In this document: piece by piece, positions 13,501-25,349 of the stretch
How the letters are laid out: each line of letters opens with the position of its first letter
Numbering within the stretch: the stretch's first letter is position 1
Origin: Lycocorax pyrrhopterus obiensis
Lineage: Eukaryota > Chordata > Aves > Passeriformes > Paradisaeidae
Assembly (NCBI GenBank): GCA_014706295.1
Contig: JACSVZ010000002.1
Coordinates: 56,691,617 to 56,755,616 of the forward strand
Length of the DNA: 64,000 nt
Direction of reading: 5' to 3'
Position numbers and translations under genes: made by a program
The notes under the pieces: generated by a model
Told to the model about the DNA's origin: nothing
Database searches by the model: none
The model's input: only the letters and a program-made list of their open reading frames with translations

Positions 13501-15741
13501 CCTTCTATGGATAACTGGATAAGGAAGAGAAAGGGGCATGAAACTGCTCAATCCATTAGTGATAGTGTTATAGCATTGACACTTAGGCTAATTGGTAAGT
13601 AATCTAAATTCTTGATTGAACTTCTGCTTTGTATAAGTATGTCCTTATGAAAGTGTCAGGCCTGTCTTGAAAGTGAGTTGAAGTATTTTTGCATTTTATT
13701 GGATCTTTATGCAGATATTTTCTGTTTATCAGCCTGTGGAAAGCAGGTACTTAAGTTTTGAGAGGTATTATATTGATTCATGGTAACAAATACCAACATG
13801 TTTTATGTATTTAAAATGAAATTATCTGTACCTACATATAGAATCATAGAAATCCTGAGTTGGAAGGGACCCATTAGGATCACTGAAGTCCAACTCCTAC
13901 CCTGCACAGGCCAGCCCCAGGAATCACACCGTGTGTCTAAGCATTGTGCAAATGCATCTTGAACTCAGACAGGATTGGTGCTGTGACCAGTTCCCCGAGG
14001 AGCCTGTTCCAGTGCCTAACCACCTTCTGGGTGAAGAATCTTTTCCTAATAGCTAACCTAAGCCTCCCATGACACAGCTTCATGCCATATGGTTTCCAGA
14101 AAAGTGTATAAAATAAGGTTTTATATGCAATTTAATGCCATAATAAATTTAAGTTAGATTAATTTATTTGGGATCTAGGTGGCATTTGACGTAAATAGAT
14201 ATAGTTTGAGTTTCAATAAATATTTTCAGTATGTAGGCTATATGATATTGTTCAACAAAAATTGCATTTTTTCTGAGTTTTACACTTAAAAATTGTAAAC
14301 CTATGGGAGGTTGAATCAATCTGATGAAAAATGACTTGGGGTCTTTAGTTACCCAAGGAATAGGACAACTGTTTTTCCCAAGACAACGTGGTAACAAAAA
14401 TTACTTTTTTGTAGTTAAAATTTGCATTATTTGTTGGTACTTCAACAGACAGTTGGGAAGTATAAAAGCTAGAAGGTTGACTGTCTAAATAGTCAGATAC
14501 GTAGTAACTCTTTGTTTCTTTCAGGTCGATTAGGACAAATAGGTTTGAAGGAAGGCTATCTTGCTGCAGTGAAGAATATTAGTTCAGTAATTGGACTGTT
14601 TGTACAGCATGCAAAAGAGGAAGGTAATGTTTTTTTAGAGAAACTTGAGTGTAACATCCACAATGTGAAGTTTTGCAACGCCAGAACATAAATTAAGGCA
14701 CACGTGGCAAAACAGCCTGCTTTTGCAGTTTATGTTAGTGCATAACAGGTCAAACAGTTTTCGGTTTGAGTCCCTTTCTCTTACAAAGTTAATGAGCTAT
14801 TAACAGTATTACTTTCTGTTTAAGACAGAGAACAATTCTGAGATGCTTTCAGACACCTTGGAATTGGACTGTTTCATGTAAGAGCCTATCAGTTGCATTA
14901 GAGATCACTTAAAAGGTGATCAAGTTAAGATCACTTAAAGGGTGATCATAACTTGAGCAGTAATAGCTAATTTTTTACCTGAGCAATTTATGCTGAAGCT
15001 TACTACTAACAAAATTTTCGTATTGGGAGAAAGACAGTTCAAGATATTGATGAGACAAAACAAGGCAGTTAGGGCAGCAGAGATTCACATTGCTAAGTTA
15101 CTCTGGATGTTAAGTACATTTTGCGGTGAAGCATTTGTTAATGTTAAGGAGCTTTGAACCACCTGTATAACTTCTCTTCCTTGCAATCTCAAGTTCTTTC
15201 AACTTGGTGGTGTATGGTGTACAGTGTATGTCTGTGTTTGTCTTGGACTCGGTGTAAACCTGACTGTTTTCTTAAGTCTGATTACTCTTAACTAAAGTTA
15301 CTAGATCCTCAACTCTTGTATACCCTTTGAATACTGAAAAGTTGCTGAATTGAGAAAACTGGAAAGTGCTAGTATAAAACGAGATGTTATGGAATTTGTG
15401 TGCAGGTTGTCATCTTGCTACATTACGGTGTTAGGCGTCACAACTGTTGATGTGTTTTATTTTCAGTTCTTGAATAATTGTTTCTATAGATTCAAGATTC
15501 CCAAAAACATTCTTGCACATCGAAGTTTCTTTAAGCTGATTTGTGTTAACTTTTTGCAGGTGTTCCCTGGGGTGTGCAGCTGGCAGCTGTATATTCACTA
15601 TGTGACTTGGGTTCAAGCAATCCAGAAGGTATTGTTGAGGCCATCCATGCTTGGAGAGCAAAAGTTCTTAACAACATCCCTTCTGCTGTCACAAATGGCA
15701 TAGCTCAAATCACTTCTCTGTGTGAAATGGAGCTAAATTAA
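79..15741 (+). CDS. ICE1: ICE1, interactor of little elongation complex ELL subunit 1 (3' part, last seven coding exons)
   Basis: ICE1 (KIAA0947) is the scaffold that brings ELL, ICE2 and ZC3H8 to RNA polymerase II snRNA genes in Cajal bodies; its C-terminus has also been tied to nonsense-mediated decay. Coding exons: 79-4551, 6312-6480, 9338-9498, 12139-12329, 13488-13594, 14525-14623 and 15560-15741 (TAA 15739-15741). Every junction is AG/GT and the phases join without a break, giving 1,793 codons plus stop. Identification rests on recognising the conserved C-terminal half, for example ILDTMYPELSARARTLNIL and SKIPVMRDEEREVVYEFG, not on a search. The six small exons encode about 300 mostly helical residues ending ITSLCEMELN, consistent with the MIF4G-like region reported for ICE1. 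The human protein is about 2,270 residues, so the N-terminal coiled-coil exons lie left of the window. No frameshift or stop interrupts it. Confidence 0.9.
4552..6311 (+). other. ICE1 intron with a possible old interspersed repeat
   Basis: AT-rich intron. The stretch from about 5,130 to 5,900 differs in being C/T-rich with repeated CTCCAGCAGCT words (about 5,410 and 5,520) and a style resembling a degraded avian LTR or ERV fragment. I could not place it in a family, and no target duplication is visible. The rest shows nothing. Confidence 0.3.
6481..9337 (+). other. ICE1 intron, T-rich, with a TA-rich microsatellite
   Basis: No gene or recognisable mobile element. A (TA)n-type microsatellite with GT/TT interruptions spans 8791-8830. 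The intron ends in a strong polypyrimidine tract and CAG at 9335-9337. Confidence 0.5.
9499..12138 (+). other. ICE1 intron; only the solo LTR is recognisable
   Basis: Outside 10377-10808 the intron is AT-rich, with no ORF of substance and no repeat family I recognise. It ends in an acceptor AG at 12137-12138. Confidence 0.4.
10377..10808 (+). mobile_element. Solo LTR, ERVL-like, 432 bp, in an ICE1 intron
   Basis: Begins TGTCCTGGTTCTGGCC and ends AAACCATGACA (TG...CA ends), flanked by a perfect 5-bp direct repeat ATAGC at 10372-10376 and 10809-10813. A 5-bp duplication fits class III (ERVL) integration. The terminal AAACCATGACA is shared with the LTR ending at 23980. No internal retroviral sequence is present, so this is the product of LTR-LTR recombination. 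Family name not assigned. Confidence 0.85.
12330..13487 (+). other. ICE1 intron, nothing recognised
   Basis: AT-rich unique-looking DNA. The open frame spanning 13234-13602 is mostly intron running into the true exon at 13488, not a separate gene. Confidence 0.4.
13840..14090 (-). mobile_element. CR1 LINE, 3' end fragment
   Basis: Starts on the plus strand with AGAATCATAGAAATCC, the reverse complement of the CR1 3' end, followed by the familiar antisense text TTGGAAGGGACC and GTCCAACTCC. It runs about 250 bp before similarity fades near CATGCCAT. The element is 5'-truncated and inserted antisense to ICE1, in the intron between the exons ending at 13594 and starting at 14525. No coding part is retained. 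Confidence 0.85.
14624..15559 (+). other. Last ICE1 intron, nothing recognised besides the palindromes
   Basis: AT-rich, no repeat family identified. Ends TTTTTGCAG at 15551-15559 before the terminal exon. Confidence 0.4.
14903..14947. repeat. Pair of palindromic 19-mers in tandem
   Basis: GATCACTTAAAAGGTGATC (14903-14921) and GATCACTTAAAGGGTGATC (14929-14947) repeat with a 26-bp period. Each has 6-bp inverted arms, GATCAC and GTGATC. It lies in an ICE1 intron; no function is known to me. Confidence 0.7.
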
Positions 15742-16460
15742 AATGTAGCGAAGTGGACTATCTAAAGGAAGAAGTGCCTAACTAATTAAGCAGTAGTTGG
15801 TTCCAGTTAAAAACCATACAAAGTGGTGTGTCTTCTTGTGTTTCATGTTTTTAATCAGAATGTCTGGTCATGCAAAGCAAGCTCTCGTATTTTATTTGGC
15901 TTTTCTGTTTGAAGGAAGAGTTTTTTAAAAATAAAAGTACTTGCTTTTCCTAGTAGCTGATTAGCGATCCAAAAATGAGTGCATCTTCAACTCCTGAGAT
16001 ATTTCTGGTTTGATGACAATAAAAATCAGTTTTCATTCTTTTACCTATATCAGTTTGGAGTATGGACTGTTTGACAGAATATTCAGCCTAACTTGAAAAC
16101 CTGGCTCCATTATTTTGTACTATTTTTATAAAGTAACCATGCAGATAGCAGAACATTCCCCAGATTCTGCTTTATTTTGCTTGGGGTGTCTCATAAACTT
16201 AATTTAAAATATTTGTGGAAAACAGGTAGGAATTGACTTTTTGTGTAGCCATCATGTATGGAGTAACAGAGATATTAAATCTCTGAACTTGTATATATGA
16301 TATATTTTGATGTGTCTCACATTTGATATTGTTCCACTTGGGGAATTTTGGATATGTAAATAGAGAGTTGGTTGGAAAAAAAGTTCATGTTTCTAATGAT
16401 AGCTTCACTAGACTGTTTTTGTATCTTTCATAATAAAAGAGACAAACACCATTGTGTTCT
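15742..16460 (+). other. ICE1: ICE1 3'UTR with three poly(A) signals
   Basis: AATAAA hexamers lie at 15930-15935, 16018-16023 and 16432-16437. The last is followed within 20 nt by a GT/T-rich stretch (tgtgttcttattg), as expected of a functional cleavage site, so the longest transcript should end near 16,455. The two upstream signals could give shorter 3'UTRs. Confidence 0.6.
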
Positions 16461-17648
16461 TATTGATCTTTTTAAATAACACAGAATTAACTGTGTTTCT
16501 AGCTTATGTAAATACTATTTTGGGGAGCAGCAGGAAATTAGCTGTTGAGGTAATTTCACTGAATGAATTGCCCATAACACTGCAGTTCTGGACATCCATC
16601 CAAAAGTTTCTGGTATGCTTAGGGGGCTTGGGAGGTAGTTTTAAAAAACTATTGAAAATTTCACTCCGTAGTTGTGCCCATATGAAGGGGTGAGCTTTGC
16701 TAATGCAGATTCTTATTGTAATGGGACCTAGATTCTGACAGTTTTGTGGTGCTGATATGCTTTGTGGTTTTTGTGCCTCTTCCAAGTATGACTACCAGTG
16801 CAATCTCCTAGCCCTCTGAGAGTTTCTTTCCTCTGAGATGAAACTGTGTAGAGCAAAGTGGCCATTGATTTCACTTGCAGCTATAACTGCTAGCACTCTG
16901 GACATCAAATTGACTTCAGTGAGTTTACCACAGACAACTTGGTCAATGAAAGATAATCTAGTAGTATTGGTGATACCTGTGCACAACAGACACTGCTACA
17001 GGTGTCTATCATGAAGGCTTCCAGTAGGGACTCATATAAATTAATTTGCCTCAGGTTGAGGCTGTATGATGTCTGAGACACTGGGCATTTTGGTGATTGT
17101 GAAGGCTTTGGGGATTTTATGTGTAGCCTTCGTTTACCTTTCTTGCACTAAAATGAGCACAAAATACCTGAAGTGGAAGGAGGACAAAAAAGAGCACAGG
17201 TTGAAAATAAAGGTATTGATCATAAATCTGAAAATTAAAGGAAAAGGGAAATAGAACAAAAAAAAAAAAAAAAACAAAGGAACAAAGTGAGTAAAGGATC
17301 ACAGATCCTTTTGCAACCCAAAAATCTTCACAGCAAATAGAAAAACCTATTTCATTGAGAAGTTTTATAAAACAGTGGCACATGAAGTATATGAGAGTCA
17401 CAGGGGAAATATCAGAATTTTCCAAGACCAAAAATCTGCAGCTATACTAATTTGGAACCAAATTTTTAAAAAATAAAAAATTTCAACCTACCCTCAAAAC
17501 CATTTTCATGAAAAATATTCTGTTCTGCTTATGTAACTGTAAGGAAAATTTTTGTGTGTACTGGAAACATGAAACTGATTTTAATTCTGTGTTCCTCTCT
17601 ACTACCCAATCAAACTGCATTGGAATAAGTAAAATTAGAAGGTGTTTG
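16461..17648. other. Intergenic DNA downstream of ICE1
   Basis: No gene seen. Contains an 18-nt A-run at about 17,259-17,276 and A-rich flanks, possibly an old retroposon tail. The short open frames on both strands lack any recognisable domain. Confidence 0.4.
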
Positions 17649-17653
17649 CTTCT

Positions 17654-18043
17654 TGTAGTAATCACGCAAGGGCATGGACTTCACACACAAGATGGAGAAG
17701 TGCAAAGCGTTTATTGCGCAGTAAAATATTCCCTAAATACCAGTACCTAACAGGATATCACCTCATATAAACAGGAAAGACGTTCACCTCAGTGTCCCCC
17801 AATCACTTGGAATAGTGCACAGACATTGCCTATTATGGTAACAGGTAAACAATACCCTATAAGGTCACAAACTACAATTATCACATCTCATAGGCCCAAC
17901 ACTATCCACAAACCCAAAATCCTCTCTCAGCCCATCCCCGGTGACCTGGATGCTCTCCCAGGGTCACCTCCAGGTCCAAGAAAGGGGCTCTCCCTCCGGC
18001 CCTCAGGGCCTATCTCTTTTCCAGCACATAGTGCACCCCAACA
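17654..18043 (-). mobile_element. Solo LTR, 390 bp (family shared with 47063-47453)
   Basis: Plus-strand ends TGTAGTAATCACGC and CACCCCAACA, flanked by a perfect 5-bp duplication CTTCT at 17649-17653 and 18044-18048. Read on the minus strand it starts TGTTGGGGTGCACTATGTG, carries GCGCAATAAACG (poly(A) signal) near its 3' end and finishes GATTACTACA. A second copy in the opposite orientation sits at 47063-47453. Confidence 0.88.
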
Positions 18044-18048
18044 CTTCT

Positions 18049-20252
18049 GTTAAATACTAATCACTCATGTCTCATAAAAAATACTTGTAACTCCCACACA
18101 CAGTGTCAAATTTACCATATTTAAAGAGCTGTAAAATGTTGATATCCATAAAGGATAGTGATTTTCAGTATATGGAATGCTTTATCCATCTTCATAGGTG
18201 TTCCAAATACTAAAATCCTATTTTGTTCAAAATAGCCCATTAAAACAGATTTTCAGGTTTCTATCATCATTTGCAGATTTTTGCTTTCTTGTGTTCTTAC
18301 ACGAATATTGAGCATGTGGCTTGTCCAAAACTACGTGTATCAGGAAATGTTCAGGTTTTCACTTCCTCCATGCCTTCTCATATTCCTAAACTAAAACATG
18401 AAAAGCTGTCTCAACTGCTAAGACATTAATGTCAACAATCTAGGGCTAAACAGAATGCCAGCAGTCAAAATGTCAGATTAAAATACTCAGCTCTAGCAGT
18501 TCTCCTGACTCAAATACAGGAGACAGTAAACATGTATAATAGTTTATTTATAAGAGTAATTCTGACTATAGGCTTCTGACTTCATAACTGTATTTTTTGG
18601 TATTTGAAAAATCCCTGATATGTATTTACTCCAGGAAAAGAAACTTGTCATAAATATTGGTGAGCAGTATAACTTTGTGTGTAGATGAACAGGATGCTGG
18701 AATAAGTTGTAGTTGTTCTAGGAAAAATTTTATTTATCTATTTTACTTGTCTAGTTGCCTTCATACTAAAAGTTATTTTTAGAGTGTCTGTAACATGTTA
18801 TACTAGCAGAATCATTTGATTGTTTACTCAGTGATCTCTTGCTGAAATACAAATTTTGGACATACATACCTTTTATTAAACTTTGTTTCTACAAAAGCAA
18901 CATCTTTGAGCTAGGCTACCTGTTACACCACTAGGGTATTTTCCAGGATGATTTTGCTTCTCTAGGTATAGTAGCAAATCTTTTTCAGTGGGAATTATTT
19001 CTTTGTCTTCTTAAAAGAAAAAAGGTTGGACTCTAGGCTGCTTAAAATTAAGCTCTAGTTATTTTATCAAACCCTCTGAAACTGATGTGTGGTCTTTCCT
19101 AGCTTCTGCTTTTACGTGCCTGTTTTGAACAAAAAGGATTTTTGGACTGGACACTAGAGTAAGACCAAAGCAGTTGCAAGTTTTCCAGTTTGAAATGACT
19201 AATGAAATTACATGCTCTTCTCTGTTTTAATTGATGAAACTGCATGGATGAACGGAAACCAATCAAGAAAACTTGAAGATTTGTTATAAAGAAGCTGAAA
19301 TTAGGTGGTTAGAACATTTTGGAGTATCACCATTTAGCTCACATTCTTCCTACTATACATCATTTTTCACTTCAAGAAAAGTCAGAGACTACTCTCAAAA
19401 GACTGACAAATTAGCAGGAGGGATTTTCTACAGGCTTTGTAATGACATCATTACTGGCCCGAATGGGCTGAAGTCTTAATTTGCAAAATTCTGAACCTTG
19501 TTTCAGGGGTTTATAAATTCATGAAATGCTAATGATTTTGGGTGTTCTGAGCTCATCTATTACACTCAATTTAATGCAACTCACTTTATGAAATTCCTTT
19601 TTGGACTATTTGACTTGAAATTTTGAAAAACCAATATTCTGGAGCTTAATGAAACAAATAGGTAGCTAATGGGAGTTAGAAAGAAAATAAGGGAGATATT
19701 TATGCAAACGGCCTGGCTTTTGATTATTTTGAATTTTAGTCTCAGATGGCTCAAATTCCTTCAGCTGCCACATCACCCTAGAGATGTCTAAATGTTTGCT
19801 ACTGAAAATGGCCTCTGCTTTCTAAATAAAATCTGCATCTTGTTGCCATGCTTTGACTAGAAGAGAATTAATTCTGACATGGTTTAAGCATCAAGTAGGA
19901 GAAAGTCCAGTACTTGGCGCAACTTGTCTCCTTGGGCTTCATATACAGTCACAAGCCTGTCTCCAGAAAACTTTTGATGATGGTGGATTCATTATTGAAT
20001 GCACAGGCAGTAATCTGTTTGGGTTTTGTTTGGGGGTGTTTTTTTAATCACAGTATGGTAGGGACAAATTGCTCACTGCTTCTATGCTTCAATATTAGTA
20101 ATCAGCTCCATAACTGCTAGAATATTGGCCCGAAAGCAAGTCTTGGATGAAGACATGATCCCTACATATGTTAAAATAATTATGAGTCTTTTTGGCCATC
20201 CATATGCCCCTTCTTTTCAATAAACATGAGCAAAAATAGAGACAGATGCTTC
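18049..20252. other. Intergenic DNA, nothing recognised
   Basis: AT-rich, low CpG. No convincing ORF, RNA gene or repeat family seen. Confidence 0.4.
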
Positions 20253-20257
20253 TTAGG

Positions 20258-21067
20258 TGTCATAAATGACTTAATAGAAATGGCTTTTTGCATTTCTTGG
20301 ACATTGAGTACAGCCCATCGTCCATGACCAAGAACGAACTGTTAACCTGTCTTAATTAAAAGAGTTAATCAGTTGTTCCAGTTGGGGAAAGTTATGCAAG
20401 TTGGTTGAGAGTTTGTATCTGAAACGTTAGTGATTGTTAATACTTGTTTAAGTGTTGTTTTATACCCCTTTTTGTATGTCCCTTAAAAATCCTTTTGAGT
20501 TAAAGGCACCCCTGACACCAGGCTCCAACGGTTTTTTCTAAAAATAGCCTCCCCTGTCACTGGGCTCCATGGCAACATGGAATTTTAATGAGGCTCCTTC
20601 CCGCCTTGGGACAGGCATTACATCAGCCTGTCCCCCTACCCCTAGTGACACTAGCCTATTGGTGGGAAGGAGTTACCTCATCCCACGGGTCTTCCAATCA
20701 CCGTGAGCCATGGAGGAGGGACAGGGGCGGTCCAGGGAGTGGCCAGAGGGTTATTTAAGGCCGAAACCATGCAGAGCTCCCTGCTTTTCTTGGCCTACTA
20801 GTGACCAAGGAGCTCGGTGTCAAGGCACAGCCTCTCACCTTTATTGTTTTTACTATCTTGGACCTTCAACCACCTAAGGTCTGGCTTGGTACTGTAAGGG
20901 TTCCAGCCTCGAGCAGCCTTGTGGCAGCTCAGGGTGCTCCAATCCCTGCGCCCAGGGTTTTGCTTTTTTATTTCTTTTTCTTTCCTCTGAGGATTTCCGG
21001 ACTTTACCCTCGTGTTTCAAATAAAATATTTTTACACCACACGAGGGAGAATTGTCTCTTTTTGACA
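20258..21067 (+). mobile_element. Solo LTR, 810 bp, with TATA and poly(A) signals
   Basis: Begins TGTCATAAATGAC and ends TCTTTTTGACA, flanked by a perfect 5-bp duplication TTAGG (20253-20257 and 21068-21072). Internal order fits U3-R-U5 on the plus strand: inverted CCAAT (CCTATTGGTGGG, about 20,658), CCAAT (CTTCCAATCACC, about 20,693), TATA-like TTATTTAAGG at 20751-20760, then AATAAA at 21019-21024. The 5-bp duplication suggests ERVL type. No internal region remains. Confidence 0.88.
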
Positions 21068-21072
21068 TTAGG

Positions 21073-22956
21073 CAATCAGCCTGTCTGTAGATCTGGCATA
21101 TTATTTTCTCATTTGGTACATTTTCTCTGCAAGCTGGCAGGATTTCCCACTAGAGGTTTTATGTGATTCGCTCACTCTAACATTAAACCCAAAAAGCAAA
21201 ACAGCACGTAGGCAGCGTATAAACGAGGTCCATGAACTGAACATGAATGTGAATTACTTAGCCATGAAGGTACAAAGAGGAGCAAACACTTCCTCCCTAA
21301 GAATTCTGAAGGGAATTTTATTTTAATAAAATACACACAACTTGTTTTAGGTAAAATTATTTCATTTAACTCAAAACAGTTTCTTGTGATTTTCCATATA
21401 GTCAAAACAACTTCAGTTCCAGTTTTGTGTAGATGCTAGAAAATAACGCTTGAAATTCTCACTGCGGGTTGTGTTTTATTCTTACTTCTTTTTCACTTTT
21501 TATGTTTTTCCATATCTAAATTACTATCTTTTTAATTTGTGATGCATTGCAATGGATCCATTAACCATATCATTAAAAAATGTGTTAAAGATGGTATTTT
21601 GAATCTGATCATTATTTTGTGGCCTGTGTAGGCTTATGTTGTACTATACTTTTCTTGCTCAAAGCACCATTTAACATAGGAGTTTTTGCTAACAACTTTG
21701 AAACAGTGTATGAGAAAGGTATGTTTCATTAAGGGTACAATTTCAAGTTGAAAACACTTATTAACCTTAACATCTAGATATACATTATGGTCAGTTTCAA
21801 TTCATTTATGTAAAAATACTGAAGTTTTCCGTAACAGCCAAAAAAACCCCTTAATGCTATTTTACTACTTCTTCAGTCCAGTGATATGGACCTGTTCAGA
21901 GCTGAGCTTCAGCAGACTGGGATCAAATCACACAGACCTTTCAAGCCAAATGATCAGTTACAATAATACACGCTCATAGAGCAAATTAATGTGGAAAAGA
22001 CTTAATAGTACAGATAAAACTGTTATACAGGGAAAGGGCCCCTTCTAGTACCTATTCATTTTCTGTGGCGATACGTTCAGTGTCCCTCTGGTTCTCAGAG
22101 TTGACATTCTCAGATTTTTATTTAATTTCCTTTGTCTCTCCACCAAACAACCTAAGCAGTGTGAATGCCTTCTTTACTAAATAAGTATACTTCAAAGTTA
22201 TTTAGATGGGCTTAAAAACATAGAACTCATGATTTCAAATGCATGTATAATCAATTTATTATGTAAATAACTAACAGAAAAAATTGGAAAAAAATACATC
22301 AACCAAGCAAACACTGCAGAAGAAATTTGCTTTGATCACAAGAAGTAATTGTGTGGCAGCAGGACTTACTAGGCCTAAAAGTTGAAAATGGATATAGCAA
22401 TGTCACAAGCAAGAGGGTGACAGGCTGTGAAGATCTACAGACAGCACAGACATTCTGAGTTATTAGGAGTAGAGGGGTACAATTGCTGTGACGGTTTCGT
22501 ACTCTGTCAGTGCTGCTCTGCCATATCAAGGCTCCTTCACAAAGCTGTTTATATCTGCTGTCAATGTGATATACCCTAGCACTTTTAAGCCAGTATGGAT
22601 AGAGAACTGAACCTCTGTCAATCTGCCTTATCTCCTACAGCTGTAGTAATAAATGGCTCCTGCCTGGCCTGAACCCCTGAAGTAGAGCCTGTCTGTCAGT
22701 CAACTGTGATGAGAGCACAGAGCAATATAAAGCCTTTTTTTTTGCAGACTTCTGGGTGTCTAGGTAGCATATAACAATTTATTTCTAATGCCCATCTTGG
22801 TTATTAATTCCCCATTCTTTATTATTTAGGGCAAGCAATGGAAATTTTTTGTATACATAAAGTCTGTCTTCTTATTGTGGCTTAATCTTCAGAGGTTATA
22901 AAGCAGTGTTAAAAACAGACCATATCTAGAAAACAAGCTAGAGAACAAACTTCTGT
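21073..22956. other. Intergenic DNA, nothing recognised
   Basis: AT-rich with scattered short frames; no repeat family or gene identified. Confidence 0.4.
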
Positions 22957-22961
22957 CCAGC

Positions 22962-23980
22962 TGTGTTGGTTTTGCATGGCCTGGTTTTTGGTAGCAGGGG
23001 GGCCACAGTGGTGGCTTCTGTGAGAAGCTGCTAGAAGCTTCCACCATATCTGGCAGAGCCAATCCCTGATGGCTCTGAAGATGGGCATGCCACTGGCCAA
23101 AGCTGGGCCAATTAGAGATGTTGGTGATGCCTCTGTGATAACATATTTAAGAAGAAAATCAAAACAAAGGGACGAAGTTTTAATTCTAGCTAGAGAAGAG
23201 GAGGAGGTGAGAACATGTGAGGGAAACAACACGGGAACACCAAGGTCAGTGAAGAAGGATGGGGAGGAGGTGCTCCAGGAGCCGGAGCTGAGATTCCTCT
23301 GCAGGCCACGGGGGATGCAGAGATCCGCCGGCAGCCTGTGTGGGAGGTGCCCACGCTGGAGCGGGTGGATGCCTGGAGGAGGCTGTGGTCCAGTGGAAGA
23401 CCCGGTAGAGAGAGGGGCTCCCTGCTTCCAGGCTGGAGCAGCCTGTCCTTGGAGGACTGCACCCCATGAAGAGTGACCCACGCCACAGCAGTTTTGGGAG
23501 GACTGTTTGCCCGTGGGAGGGACTCACATTGCGGCAGTTTTGGGAGGACTGCTGCTCGTGAGATTGGAACCACGCTGGAGAAGTTCACAGAGAACTGTCT
23601 CCCGTGGGAGGGACCCCATGGTCTCACAAGGGAAGGACTCCTCTCCCTGAGCAGCAGCAGATCTCGGGTGACGAACTGACCAAAAACCCCCATGCCCCGT
23701 CTCCCTGCACTCTCAGTGGGAAGGAGGGAGGGGTTGAGGGAAGAAAAGGTGTTTTTAAGGGCTTATTTTACTTCTCATTATCCTCCTCTGACTTAGTAAT
23801 AAATACACTTTGTACCTCTAAGTTGAGCCTGTTTTGCCCTTGGAGTGTTTTCTCCCAGTCCTTACTTCAACTCATGAAGCCTTCGTTAACTTTTTCTCTC
23901 CTCTGCCCAGCTGTGGCAGGGGAGGGTGAGTGAGTGGCTTTTGTGGGTGCCTGGCATTTGGCCAGTATCAAACCATGACA
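22962..23980 (+). mobile_element. Solo LTR, ERVL-like, about 1.02 kb
   Basis: Begins TGTGTTGGTTTTGCATGG and ends AAACCATGACA, flanked by near-identical 5-mers CCAGC (22957-22961) and GCAGC (23981-23985). A TATA-like ACATATTTAA lies at 23141-23150 and AATAAA at 23798-23803, so it reads on the plus strand. The middle is GC-rich and contains a 46-bp-period partial duplication (CAGTTTTGGGAGGACTG at 23489 and 23535). The long open frames here, up to 190 codons on the minus strand, reflect GC richness and are not genes. Confidence 0.8.
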
Positions 23981-23985
23981 GCAGC

Positions 23986-25240
23986 TTTCTCAGGAAACCA
24001 TAGTCAAAGGCAGAAAAGGCAAATTATGTGGATCTGTTAAACCTTTTGCAATCCACACATACCAGGATGCCACAACTTGAAAAGGATTAGATCAACCTTC
24101 TTTCTGCAAATCCCACTTAAACTTCATATAGCAATCATTTCACTAAAAGCAGTCTGCAACTATGTGAAAGATGGAAAGTATGTTGAACTGCAAAGTGTAA
24201 TGTGTGGGATTTCACACCATCAGGGCTTTATCTCCTGCAGCCACGTTTTACAAAACAAAAGGCTAATGGATCAATATTTAATGAAAAAGTTTGAGTTAAT
24301 TCTCTTAGGTATAAACTACTGTCCAAGTCTGAAACTAAGACTGGACCTAGCCTGCACATAAGCTCTATCAGGTGTTTAGAAAGCAAGAGGGTATACTCCA
24401 AACTTTTTTATTCAACAGGAGAGTCTTCCTTACTCCTTTTTGTCTTTAGTCTCTTTGTAAATCACTCTAAAATTATTCTAAATTTTGATTTTTCTTTTTA
24501 TGCTTCATTCATGATAGAGTGAAACTTTTCAATTGAACTTTATGTCACACTTTTATAAATGTATTTTAACCCCACTCTTGCTAATATTTTTGATGATGAT
24601 TCTTTGGGTGATCCTAAACCACACATTTGTGGCAAATTGGCATAGTTGGCAGGATCCTAGATCAGAATTTGTGACACCCTCCTGCACTGGTTTCTCTAGG
24701 AAAATCTTCAGCTTATTTCTCAAAAATTTACAAAGCCTATGAGCAATACAAGCAGAGAATAACCTCTCCAGAAACTGTTGCTCTATCTGCCACTATGCAG
24801 ACCCAAGGTTATTTAATTTTCTTCATAATGACTGTATTGGAAGAGATCATCAAGGCATGTGAGCAGCATCCCAAGAATATTTCAAAATTAACCGTAAGAG
24901 AGGCAATTTAGCTGATCTGGGGAACTTGCAGTGTGACAAAAGAACACCAGACAATCCTGACAGACCAAAAAAAACAACACTAGAAAACTGTCTCTGCAAA
25001 TGCTGTAGTTTTGAAGGACTGCAAGGAACCAAAACCATCAAGGCAAAGGACACCATCTTCTATAGGAAACAGGCATGCTGCACTCACAGGTAGAGCAAAG
25101 TTTTCCTTCACTTTGTATTTCCTTGAACTATTCCAACCTTTGCATAAACCCCTGTGCATCATGCACTAAGCTGGGAGCCTGACTACATGAGGTGCCTGGT
25201 CTGACAGAGAGTATCTTTCTCGAAACACTTTCGGTCGCCC
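23986..25240. other. Intergenic DNA upstream of HUS1, nothing recognised
   Basis: AT-rich unique-looking sequence. Base composition rises in GC from about 25,240 toward the HUS1 CpG-rich promoter. Confidence 0.4.
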
Positions 25241-25349
25241 AGTCCCTTCTGGGTGGCCTGGCTAACAATGGGGCAGTGGAAAGGCCCGTCAGAAAGCTCT
25301 GTTCGCTCCACTTTCTAACATGACTTGCTGCTTTCCTTCCTCCCCACCG

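Noticed and set aside
22909..23693. Overlapping frames of 190, 167 and 135 codons on both strands
   Set aside because: All fall largely in the solo LTR 22962-23980. GC richness explains the lack of stops; no signal, domain or splice pattern.
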